From a virus, in the IMG/VR virus record IMGVR_UViG_3300028840_002431, positions 236,240-300,239 of that record: a DNA stretch of 64,000 nt. One strand, given 5' to 3'. The notes under the pieces were generated by a model. The model had not been told where the DNA came from. It did no database searches and worked only from the letters and a program-made list of their open reading frames with translations. This document shows, piece after piece, positions 49,164-56,665 of this stretch. The position numbers and the translations under genes were made by a program. Within the stretch, counting starts at the first letter, position 1. Every line of letters starts with the position of its first letter.

Positions 49164-49568
49164 CTACTTGATTATCGGAGCTACTTCACCTGACATCTCT
49201 TCGTCAGCGAACTTCCAGCAAAACCCTTGGGCACTACTGTCTGTCCAATGTACAACCGAGGTGATGTTCTCCTTCACTGTCTGGCGTCCGTATTGATCCT
49301 CCGCGCCTTCGTTCTTATCAACGACGACCAGATTCACACACGGCCAATGCTTCCCGGCTTCTTTGTAGTCGGAAAGGATATGACCTTCTTCGTCCGTCTC
49401 AAAGATGTACGTGTCGTCCGTCCCCGTTGGGTTCGGGTTCGGCTTCCGACGTGACACCACCAAACGGCCTTTCGGATCACCGTGTATGCAAATAAGCAGG
49501 GCATCTCGCTCCTGCCTGTTCGCATCTACAAACACCAGATGCTGTCCGATTCTCAATTCACGTTCCAT
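49164..49568 (-). CDS. Unknown protein
   Basis: 134 residues, beta-rich with Arg/Pro/Asn-rich middle ('RKPNPNPTGTDDTYIFETDE'). No family recognised. The gap 49089-49163 to the convergent dam gene holds no feature I can see. Confidence 0.5.
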   Translation of the reverse strand: MERELRIGQHLVFVDANRQERDALLICIHGDPKGRLVVSRRKPNPNPTGTDDTYIFETDEEGHILSDYKEAGKHWPCVNLVVVDKNEGAEDQYGRQTVKENITSVVHWTDSSAQGFCWKFADEEMSGEVAPIIK

Positions 49569-49610
49569 GTTACCTGCCTTTCAGCGCGGCTCCATTGCCG
49601 CGTAAAAGGC

Positions 49611-50855
49611 TCAAAACTCTTCGGGTGCCCCACCGCAGTCTTCACACAACTCGTGGATGATAATTTTGTTGGGGCCGCTGCAACGGCATTGGCTGACGAC
49701 CGTCCCGCAGCTAGGACAAATGACTGTGTAGTGGTCGCCCGGCCCCACGTCGTCCATGGTCTTTGGCGCAGAAGCGAGCCTGATGGCAAGTCCAAAAGCG
49801 CCCAACTTGTCGATAATGGAGCCGTCTTTCAAATAGTTCTCGGCAAGACCCGGCACGAGATATTGACTCTTGAGAGTGGACGCCTCGTGGCCCACGGCTT
49901 CGGCCGTCTCTTCTAACGCCTTCTTGAACTCTTCTTTGAGCTTGGCCTTCCGTTTCTTGGGGTCGCTGGGCAACGCTCCTTTCCGGGCCGCTTTGAGGCG
50001 CTTACGCATCTCGTCATTCGCGTGGTAGCCACGGATATCCTTGGACGTTACCTCAAACGGTTTCAGGTAGGCGTTGACCTTGTCGGCTGTTACTTTGCCG
50101 CCATCCCAAGCCAGGATGTTAGAATCGCCCCCGTCCATGTCGTCATAGGCTTGCCGAAGAGCTTTCTGGATCGCCTTATCCGCGACCTTCTTCTCCTGTT
50201 TGACCCCGGACTTTCCCACGTACTTGATGAACGCCCCGTCCGGCTTGAAGCTTACCTGACTCCGTTTCCAACCCGTGACCCCGTAGTGCCCGTCTTTGGC
50301 TGACTGGTCATTCCCGATTCTCTCGTATGTGTGGTCCATGAGCGCCACAGCGAGAGCAGTGCGAGCCGTTTCCGGGTTGCTCGACTTCATGTCCTTCTTG
50401 ACCTTGGCCCTAATCCGTCTGATAGCCCGGCCTAGCTTTTGTAACCGTTCCGCCTTCTTGCGGTTCCGGTCAGCTATCTGACGCTCCGAGTAGACGTAGA
50501 CCGTGGTCTTGCCGCCATTCTCAGACTTGACTTCTTTCTTCTGTTTGTACTTACCGGTCAGGTACCTCTCGACGACGCCTTTCTTTTTCTTGAGGGCCGC
50601 CTCTTCCATCGCCATCGCTTCTGGCACCTTGTCGGGCGACATCTTACGAATCGTATAGAGGCCCATGGTCCGATTCTTCTTACGCCCCTTGGGAATCGGC
50701 TGAAGCTCGATCTTTGGGTTCCCTTTCTCGTCCAGGAACATACGAACGATCTTACCCCGCTTGTTCTTGAATTTGCCGAAGAGGATATATTCCCCCGGCT
50801 TGAAGTAAGCGGTCAGGTAGCGCGTCGCGACCCGGTGTGTGAGAGGTTCACCCAT
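49611..50855 (-). CDS. Type IB DNA topoisomerase with zinc-finger tail and RVATRYL leader
   Basis: 414 residues. It starts 'MGEPLTHRVATRYLTAYF'. The catalytic domain has 'TYERIGND' (R179), a Lys in 'KYVGKSG' (~211), 'KDIRGYHAND' (R275 and His), and the tyrosine in 'STLKSQYLVP' (Y332), in the order of bacterial/poxviral TopIB. The C-terminus adds 'CPSCGTVVSQCRC...CEDCGG'. It relaxes supercoils by a 3'-phosphotyrosyl step. Start codon lies in a palindrome. Confidence 0.88.
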   Translation of the reverse strand: MGEPLTHRVATRYLTAYFKPGEYILFGKFKNKRGKIVRMFLDEKGNPKIELQPIPKGRKKNRTMGLYTIRKMSPDKVPEAMAMEEAALKKKKGVVERYLTGKYKQKKEVKSENGGKTTVYVYSERQIADRNRKKAERLQKLGRAIRRIRAKVKKDMKSSNPETARTALAVALMDHTYERIGNDQSAKDGHYGVTGWKRSQVSFKPDGAFIKYVGKSGVKQEKKVADKAIQKALRQAYDDMDGGDSNILAWDGGKVTADKVNAYLKPFEVTSKDIRGYHANDEMRKRLKAARKGALPSDPKKRKAKLKEEFKKALEETAEAVGHEASTLKSQYLVPGLAENYLKDGSIIDKLGAFGLAIRLASAPKTMDDVGPGDHYTVICPSCGTVVSQCRCSGPNKIIIHELCEDCGGAPEEF

Positions 50856-50880
50856 ATTTACAAGAGCGACAGTAAATATG
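50853..50880. repeat. Inverted repeat across the topoisomerase start
   Basis: CATATTTAC (50853-50861) and GTAAATATG (50872-50880) are perfect inverted arms 10 nt apart; one arm includes the topoisomerase ATG. It could be an operator or a start-masking hairpin. Confidence 0.55.
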
Positions 50881-50882
50881 GA

Positions 50883-51851
50883 TTAATCCCCCTCATACTC
50901 CTTGAGGAACCGCCGAAGCTCCGTATACGGGTCCACGCGCTCCGAGTCCGGGTCAAATGTTATGCTGAATCCAGCGGCTTTGGTGTGGCCCCCGCCGCCG
51001 AACTTATTGCAAAATTCCGCACAGTTGAAATTCGTATGCGACCGTGTTGAGAACGTAAGGTTGGCCCTCCCGTCCTCCTCGATGCCGCCATACTTGAACC
51101 CGACCAACAGGTCAGCGTCTTCGTGGATGGCGTCGGCCGTGTCGCTGGTCAACTTGGTCCCGCTGATCACGGCGACTCTGGTCCCGCGAGGAGTCGTGAA
51201 GCGGAGAGCCTTGTTAACGGCGTAGTCAACATACCCCTCTGTGCGCTGCCTCAGGATCTGGCCAACCTCCCAGCGCTCTTCCCACCATCTCTTGAACTCC
51301 GCAGAGAAGATCCGATCCTTGGCCGCCACCTCCAACCAGGATTTCTCCGGGTAGAATCGGAACGACTCCGCCAGAACGCACGCCATACGCCATTGTTCGC
51401 TGTCTCTCTGCCATGTATCTCGAATACCCGACAGGGTAGCTACCTTCTTGGCAAACGCACGCTCCTCATCGCTGTGATTGCCGATAGCGCTCCACACGTG
51501 GTCATGGGCCAGGACCGCCCCGCAAACACCAGGGTCCTTGTTCTCATCCCCGAAGATGCCGTTCTCACCGAACGCTTCGACGACCTCCCGGCTCGTCATG
51601 TGGTGGTCCAGGACGATCGCCCCGGCGTCCACGAACTCCTTGAGACGATCTGGATGCGGAGAGAAGTCGCAGAAAAGCATACCCGGAGTCGCTTCTAACA
51701 TCCGGTGCTCCAAGGTGCTGTACTGGATGAACCTGACTTCCGCTTCCGGTAAAACGCTCTTACAGAAAACGGCAGCGGCAACACCGTCAGCACACCAACC
51801 ATGCGATATGATGGTCCTGACCTCTTTCAACTTGTCGAGCGAAATACTCAT
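50883..51851 (-). CDS. DHH/DHHA1 family phosphoesterase
   Basis: 322 residues. 'ISHGWCADGVAAAVF' (~14-28), 'LFCDFSPHPD' (~59-68), 'IVLDHHMTS' (~79-87) and DHHA1 'FGGGGHTKAAGF' (~284-295) are clear. The family includes RecJ-type nucleases, nano-RNases and cyclic-dinucleotide phosphodiesterases, so the substrate may be nanoRNA or a cyclic nucleotide signal; a defence-signal role is inferred only. Confidence 0.85.
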   Translation of the reverse strand: MSISLDKLKEVRTIISHGWCADGVAAAVFCKSVLPEAEVRFIQYSTLEHRMLEATPGMLFCDFSPHPDRLKEFVDAGAIVLDHHMTSREVVEAFGENGIFGDENKDPGVCGAVLAHDHVWSAIGNHSDEERAFAKKVATLSGIRDTWQRDSEQWRMACVLAESFRFYPEKSWLEVAAKDRIFSAEFKRWWEERWEVGQILRQRTEGYVDYAVNKALRFTTPRGTRVAVISGTKLTSDTADAIHEDADLLVGFKYGGIEEDGRANLTFSTRSHTNFNCAEFCNKFGGGGHTKAAGFSITFDPDSERVDPYTELRRFLKEYEGD

Positions 51852-52222
51852 GGGAACAAAATCTCGTATCTAACACCCGCGTCCCACAGCCTACCGGCCA
51901 TGTCCTTGCTTCCACGGCTCTTGGCCCCTGTAGCGAAACCGTAAGCCTTATCAATTATTACACCATCTAGGTCCGGGTTCTCTTTTTCTAGCATTTCGGC
52001 GTTTCGTATTGGCCCGGCCGCTCTGCCATGTCTGTCCCAGTCGGCCGGGTATTCTCTCACCTCGAAGCCGAGTTCTTTGCCGATGCGTCCAGCGGCCCGA
52101 TCCGCTCCGCGAGCACCTCCGTGAACCAGAGTTATGTGGTCCAGCTTCGCCAGCTTGGACAATACCCTTCGAATTATATCATCTCGAACCCAGTTCCGAG
52201 AACCGAAAACCAGGATTTTCAT
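51848..52222 (-). CDS. SLOG-superfamily (DUF2493/YspA-like) protein
   Basis: 124 residues. 'MKILVFGSRNWVRDD' (~1-15) and 'VHGGARGADRAAG' (~39-51) match YspA-like SLOG proteins, which bind nucleotide-derived ligands. ATGA overlap with the DHH gene suggests they share a pathway. Confidence 0.75.
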   Translation of the reverse strand: MKILVFGSRNWVRDDIIRRVLSKLAKLDHITLVHGGARGADRAAGRIGKELGFEVREYPADWDRHGRAAGPIRNAEMLEKENPDLDGVIIDKAYGFATGAKSRGSKDMAGRLWDAGVRYEILFP

Positions 52223-52896
52223 GATAACAGCGAGTGCTTCTTTGCCCGGATGCCGTCTAACAGCGCGTTGCGCAATTTTTGTGTGACGATCTTGTCCCGC
52301 AGTTCTTTCGTCTCAGCATACCACTCATTCAGGTTTTCCATGTTTTCTATTCTATTGAGGTCGGCCAGTAGTCGTCGCTGGATTTCGTACTCCTGGAACT
52401 CGGCTGGTGGTTTCTTGAACGCTTCCGCCGCTTCGCTCGTCGCCGCCTCTGGAACGTCTTCCAGCTTGTCCGTAAGCTCTGTGGCCTGTCTCGTGGCTGT
52501 CAGAGCCATCTCCAGGGCTTTCTGAGCCTCCTTCTCCGCCGACGTGTCCTGGGCCAGAATGGCGTTCAAAACGAGCTTGAGGGCGTCCATAGCGCCGACA
52601 ACGGCGTCGTACTGCCCCTGCGACTTGATGTCCGGCATCTGGCCCTTGAGCAGATCGGCCATGACCGCCTCAGGGTCCTTTTTCTCGGGTTCGGGGAGGC
52701 TCTCGGCCTCTTTCTCCAACGCCTCCCAGTCGAGCCAAGCGTAGTTTTCCCCCTTGGTCAGTTCTTTCCAGAACTCCTTGTGGCGTGGGCCGGTTTTGAT
52801 CGCCTGGACGGCCAGCCTTTTGACCTCATCTTTCCAGGCTGCCTCGCCCATGGTCTTGCGGAACTGTTCCAGATACTTTTCGACCTCGATATTCAT
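52219..52896 (-). CDS. Helical coiled-coil protein
   Basis: 225 residues, almost all helix, acidic, Lys/Glu/Ala-rich. No conserved motif visible. Overlaps both neighbours by 1-4 bp. Confidence 0.5.
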   Translation of the reverse strand: MNIEVEKYLEQFRKTMGEAAWKDEVKRLAVQAIKTGPRHKEFWKELTKGENYAWLDWEALEKEAESLPEPEKKDPEAVMADLLKGQMPDIKSQGQYDAVVGAMDALKLVLNAILAQDTSAEKEAQKALEMALTATRQATELTDKLEDVPEAATSEAAEAFKKPPAEFQEYEIQRRLLADLNRIENMENLNEWYAETKELRDKIVTQKLRNALLDGIRAKKHSLLS

Positions 52897-53177
52897 CAGT
52901 GGGGTTTCCCTCTCTTGATGAGACGTTGGTAGAAACGGTCAGACATCGTACGAGTCATGGTCCCAGGTACACCGGTTTCCCGTAGACCCATTTCATAAAG
53001 ACCTTTGAGCAGTTGCGCCCCCGCCTCCTGGTCTTCCATGACCTTTATACACGGGCCGCAGTAGTCCACCTCGTCAGAAGCGCTCTCTCCGATGGCTTTC
53101 TTCTCCTCGTCGGTGAGGACGAACGTCTTACCGCCGCTCTCGAACTCTTTTTGGCACACGCAACACGTCTTAGGCAT
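52896..53177 (-). CDS. Small zinc-finger protein
   Basis: 93 residues. 'CCVCQKEFESGG' and 'YCGPCIKVME' supply four cysteines for a zinc; the rest is helical and ends basic. Likely an adaptor. Confidence 0.55.
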   Translation of the reverse strand: MPKTCCVCQKEFESGGKTFVLTDEEKKAIGESASDEVDYCGPCIKVMEDQEAGAQLLKGLYEMGLRETGVPGTMTRTMSDRFYQRLIKRGKPH

Positions 53178-53775
53178 AGAAGTCCTTTGTGTACTGAAAC
53201 CTCAGATCATTGATCTCCAGGCTTCCCATTTCCAGGGACGCTCCTAACAACACGGCTTCTGACAAAGGCATCAAAGCTTCCAACATCTCGATTCGACGCA
53301 ACCGTGCCAGAAGAGTCTCGCAATACTCCACGACGACCTCTGAACTGGGTATCAACATCGTCGAGTTCCCCAGTGAATGTGGATGACACATCTCGGGATC
53401 ACCCACAGAGAAGGTGGCACGGCAATGCAAGGGGCGGATGCTGTACGCCGCACACATCCCGTCCTCCAATAACGGACACGGGATGTTGGTGAGAAGCCAG
53501 ACCTCAATAGAAAGGCCCAGCGTCTTTTCTCTATGCTCTTCGAGCGCCTTCTGTAGAGAAGGGGTCCAGTGTCCGCGAGAAGCCAAGTCGCGGTGCAACA
53601 GAATACCTTCCGCCACCGTGATCAGAAAAGGGTAGTGACAACAGTAGTGGCAGCCCTTTCTACAGGAAAATAGAACCTCGTCTTGCCGTAATTTACGCTC
53701 GTACTCAAACCCGGCCTGGGTTTGAAAAGCCTTGATCTCTGTCAAAGCCTGTTCGATTACGAGGGGGAATTTCAT
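53170..53775 (-). CDS. YkgJ-type cysteine-cluster (CxxCxxCC-family) protein
   Basis: 201 residues. 'CRKGCHYCC' (~33-41) followed by 'IPCPLLEDGMCAAYSIRPLH' and later Cys matches the PF03692 zinc/iron-chelating family. Members bind metal and are often found near phosphoesterases or methylases; the activity is unproven. Confidence 0.75.
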   Translation of the reverse strand: MKFPLVIEQALTEIKAFQTQAGFEYERKLRQDEVLFSCRKGCHYCCHYPFLITVAEGILLHRDLASRGHWTPSLQKALEEHREKTLGLSIEVWLLTNIPCPLLEDGMCAAYSIRPLHCRATFSVGDPEMCHPHSLGNSTMLIPSSEVVVEYCETLLARLRRIEMLEALMPLSEAVLLGASLEMGSLEINDLRFQYTKDFYA

Positions 53776-53780
53776 TAAGG

Positions 53781-54299
53781 CTATTCATCACCCATCAGGT
53801 GGTCGTAGAGGTTGGGCTTGGTAGCAGCTTTGGCCGCCTTGGCGTCTTCTCTCGCCTTTATTACCTTTTGTTTATCATTCAGCGGTTGGAAGTCACGGGG
53901 AATGTCGATCGGAAATTCTACAAGCCGGGTCCGCCCCGGACGAGAAAGACGTAAAACGAGCCGGTCTCCGTATCTTAAACTGAAGACTGGGTTAAGATAC
54001 AACGAGCCTCCCATCTGAAACTCGTCTATCTTGACCCAGTCTAGGAGCCATCTCAAAGGCACCGGGCCGCTTGGAGTCGGCATCAACAGAGCGTCCAGGG
54101 TGCCTTTTCGAGAAGGGAGCGTAACCGCTGGCCAGTCCAGAGTCGGATTGCAGACGATCGGGCAATCCGACTCTGTGCCTAGTATCTGTTGTTCGTGGTC
54201 CTGGGACTCGACGAAAGCAGTTTGTGTGGCTGGATCTATCTTGCGAACCAGCCACACCTTGGATTGCCATCGAAGTAAGTCACCAGTCCGGATCGTCAT
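53781..54299 (-). CDS. Unknown protein with LYDHL C-terminal tag
   Basis: 172 residues. Beta-rich, with SH3-like strands at the start ('LLRWQSKVWLVRKIDPATQ') and a Lys/Ala linker near the end. It finishes 'PNLYDHLMGDE'. The start codon follows the promoter motif. No family recognised. Confidence 0.6.
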   Translation of the reverse strand: MTIRTGDLLRWQSKVWLVRKIDPATQTAFVESQDHEQQILGTESDCPIVCNPTLDWPAVTLPSRKGTLDALLMPTPSGPVPLRWLLDWVKIDEFQMGGSLYLNPVFSLRYGDRLVLRLSRPGRTRLVEFPIDIPRDFQPLNDKQKVIKAREDAKAAKAATKPNLYDHLMGDE

Positions 54300-54318
54300 T
54301 GACTAATACACTACACCG
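54300..54318 (-). promoter_or_regulatory. GGTGTA-type promoter motif
   Basis: Minus strand GACGGTGTAGTGTATTAGTCA ends at ATG 54299. It sits in the 20-bp gap between this gene and the H1-like gene, which ends at 54320. Confidence 0.5.
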
Positions 54319-54319
54319 T

Positions 54320-55219
54320 CTAAGGCGTCGGGTCCGGCTGTTCCGTCAGGCCAAGGCCCTCCTTCGACACACCCAACTCGGAGAGTAGCTTGTCCGCCTC
54401 GTTCTCACCGTCTCCGGTTTCACTGGCCGGTGGAGTCGCCGCCGCTTCTTCTACGGCGGGTTGTTCCGGTTCGGCCGGTTTCTCCGGGGGTGAGGCGCTG
54501 GTCGTTGGAGCCGCCTCCGGGCTGCTAGGAGCCGTCTCCTCACCGCCTTTTGGGGACGAGGTCTTTCGGGTTGCCGTTATCTTGCCGTTCCGCTTCCGGA
54601 CCCAGTCGGCCACCTTGAAGCGACCCCGATCGACCGTATCGAAGACCTTGGCCTTCATGGGCTTACCGTCCTTGTCGCGAACGATCTTACCCTTCTTGTC
54701 GATCTCATTCGGAGCGTCCTTGGAGCCACGGGCACCGCTGAACACCGAACTGATGTAGGCCGGGAGGTTGTTGCTGGGCGGGTCGATCCCCTTCTCCGTC
54801 AGGGCTTCGGCAACGTCCTTAGCGCCCATGGTCTTCGCGCCCATGAGCTTGATCATGGTCTCGACCAAAGTACCCTTGCGCTTGTTCTTGCCACCCTTCC
54901 CCTTGGCCGGTGCTGCCTTCTTCTTAGGGGCTGCCTTCTTCTTCGCCGGGGCTGCCTTCTTCTTGGCTGCCTTCTTCTTCGGGGCCGCCTTCTTCTTGGT
55001 GGCTGGGGCCGCTGCCTTGCCGTTCTTCTTAGGGGCCTTGAAGAAATCGCGGAACCTGTCAGATTGCTCCTTGGTGTCTTCGTACTCCTTGAGAGCGGCC
55101 TCGTGTTCCGATGTCGCCTTGGCCAGAGCTTTCTCGGTCACACCCAATCTGTTTTTGGCCGCCGAGACCGCTTTATCCAAGTCCCGTTGAACCTTGTCGA
55201 ATATGACATTTGTTCCCAT
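54320..55219 (-). CDS. Histone H1-like protein with winged-helix-like middle
   Basis: 299 residues. A coiled-coil start (1-60) is followed by Lys/Ala/Pro repeats (~65-115), then a compact segment 'TLVETMIKLMGAKTMGAKDV' continuing into 'AYISSVFSGARG' and 'RGRFKVADW', which resembles a winged helix (as in H1 or HARE-HTH domains), then an acidic Pro/Glu/Ala tail. Likely a DNA-condensing or chromatin-like protein. AGGAGAG precedes ATG. Confidence 0.65.
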   Translation of the reverse strand: MGTNVIFDKVQRDLDKAVSAAKNRLGVTEKALAKATSEHEAALKEYEDTKEQSDRFRDFFKAPKKNGKAAAPATKKKAAPKKKAAKKKAAPAKKKAAPKKKAAPAKGKGGKNKRKGTLVETMIKLMGAKTMGAKDVAEALTEKGIDPPSNNLPAYISSVFSGARGSKDAPNEIDKKGKIVRDKDGKPMKAKVFDTVDRGRFKVADWVRKRNGKITATRKTSSPKGGEETAPSSPEAAPTTSASPPEKPAEPEQPAVEEAAATPPASETGDGENEADKLLSELGVSKEGLGLTEQPDPTP

Positions 55220-55387
55220 TTATCATCTCTCCTATTTGATTTGATACTAGGCGTACGACGCCTTGATACGATATACATACACCTCTTAACAGACTTCTGA
55301 ATCTAACCCTCCTTACACCCATCCGCAATAGAAACAAGCGATTTAACACTACCGGCGTAATAGCCTGTAATTTGCCCACTTTACGGG
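55220..55387 (-). promoter_or_regulatory. Intergenic region with palindrome
   Basis: This 168-bp gap holds no gene. AGGCGTACGACGCCT (55249-55263) is a perfect 6-bp inverted repeat with 3-nt loop, flanked by GATAC on both sides, in the 5' leader of the H1-like gene. A loose motif CCGGTAGTGTTAA lies on the minus strand further upstream. Confidence 0.4.
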
Positions 55388-55642
55388 TCAGGCTCTGCCG
55401 GAAAATTCTCGGTTGATATCTACCTCGTGAATGATTCCCAGGCTCCTAAGATGACGCTCTGCTTGGTCCTTGATCAATGCTCTCCTGAGTCCCTCAAGTC
55501 TACGGTCCTGGGTCGATTCGGCCCGCTTGATGGCCTTCTGTAGAAGCTGTTTCCAATCCTCCCGACGTGTCGGGGCTTGAACTCGTTTCTTGGGCTTCGT
55601 TTTCTGGGCTGTCTTCCCCCGCCCTAGTAGTCGTGTCGGCAT
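55388..55642 (-). CDS. Small basic protein
   Basis: 84 residues from ATG 55642 (GGGAGAAG upstream). Basic start, then helices ('EDWKQLLQKAIKRAEST'). No family recognised. It overlaps the end of the upstream gene by 143 bp in another frame. Confidence 0.5.
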   Translation of the reverse strand: MPTRLLGRGKTAQKTKPKKRVQAPTRREDWKQLLQKAIKRAESTQDRRLEGLRRALIKDQAERHLRSLGIIHEVDINREFSGRA

Positions 55643-55976
55643 CTAACTTCTCCCGTATTTGGGCTTCCATCGTAAGAACATCCTCTAGAGGAATATCCAT
55701 GCCCGTGGCGAACATGCGGAGATACACCTGTCTTTGTATATCAAAGCTGGCCTTTAGCTCCGCATTCTCTGACTGAGCTTTTTCAAGGGCTTCGTTGGCG
55801 GAATCCAACGCCGCGCCCAACTGTTCTACGTTGTCGGTATACGGCTTGAGGCGCTCAACCAAGCCTGTGAGTTCCTGTAAGGATTCCAACGACGAAAGAG
55901 CCTGAGTAAGCTCTTTCGGCAGATTCTTCGGCCCAGAAGTTGTCTTCTTCTGTGCCCTGCGTTCACGTCGGTTCAT
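55500..55976 (-). CDS. Unknown helical protein with disordered tail
   Basis: 158 residues. Helical coiled-coil body with 'GMDIPLEDVLTMEAQIREKL'; the last ~45 residues are Thr/Ser/Glu/Gly-rich and look disordered. That tail is encoded in the region overlapped by the next gene. ATGA-type coupling to the gene upstream. Confidence 0.55.
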   Translation of the reverse strand: MNRRERRAQKKTTSGPKNLPKELTQALSSLESLQELTGLVERLKPYTDNVEQLGAALDSANEALEKAQSENAELKASFDIQRQVYLRMFATGMDIPLEDVLTMEAQIREKLDADTTTRAGEDSPENEAQETSSSPDTSGGLETASTEGHQAGRIDPGP

Positions 55977-56377
55977 TGTGCGAAAGGCGGCCGTCCTCGA
56001 AAGATGGCATAGAAGGGTAACGAGCCGGGATTATTCGGTTCGTTATACAAGGCTTGTTCTGCGTCGGCCTGTTCGACAACGGGTAATTTGGGTGTCGTCG
56101 CGGCCAGTTCCCGTAGACGTTCGTCCGAGGTCACTCTTAACAGGTCCGCACGGGCCTTGTCATCCCGTTGCAGGATGTATACGACCTGACACTCCTCCAT
56201 CGTGTCGAGCATACACACGCCCGGAGCATTCACATCGTTCGGGCTGTCCCCTCTCTCCACCCAAACATTAGGTGTGCCGGGGACGTAGAGATCACATTTG
56301 GTAGTCGGAGTCGGAGGGCACTCCTCTTCGGTGGCCGGACATGCACACGGTTCGTTCTGACAAGTGACACAGGGCAT
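55973..56377 (-). CDS. Small Cys-rich-start protein
   Basis: 134 residues. The first 30 residues hold 'CVTCQNEPCACPATEEECPP', a dense cysteine group that may bind metal. The rest is mixed. AGAGG precedes ATG. No family recognised. Confidence 0.5.
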   Translation of the reverse strand: MPCVTCQNEPCACPATEEECPPTPTTKCDLYVPGTPNVWVERGDSPNDVNAPGVCMLDTMEECQVVYILQRDDKARADLLRVTSDERLRELAATTPKLPVVEQADAEQALYNEPNNPGSLPFYAIFRGRPPFAQ

Positions 56378-56401
56378 CGTTACCTCTTACCTAACTGATT
56401 G

Positions 56402-56665
56402 TTAAGAGGATAACCAGTCTGCCCGGAACACGATATTACCATCGTGCCCATTGGTACACCGAAAGCCCATGCGTGCGTAGAAAAAAGGCGTTCGTCTTCG
56501 CAAGGCATGGGCGTTGACCTCGACTTCCCCATCGCACTCCTGGCAGCGGAGTTGCCGTAGACGCTCTAGCATGGCATCCACAGACGGTACCGCAACCGCT
56601 GTTTCAACTTCGGCGTCGGTAAGGTCCTCAGAGTCCTCTTCTAACTCGCTTGGTAAATTCATCAT
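56402..56665 (-). CDS. Small zinc-ribbon protein
   Basis: 87 residues. Acidic start, then 'RCQECDGEVEVNAHAL' and 'FRCTNGHDGN', with two Cys and two further ligands (Cys/His). ATGA overlap with DUF1848 gene. Confidence 0.5.
   Translation of the reverse strand: MMNLPSELEEDSEDLTDAEVETAVAVPSVDAMLERLRQLRCQECDGEVEVNAHALRRRTPFFYARMGFRCTNGHDGNIVFRADWLSS

Noticed and set aside
54900-55020. Second repetitive tract
   Set aside because: Also a coding low-complexity Lys/Ala stretch, not a non-coding repeat.
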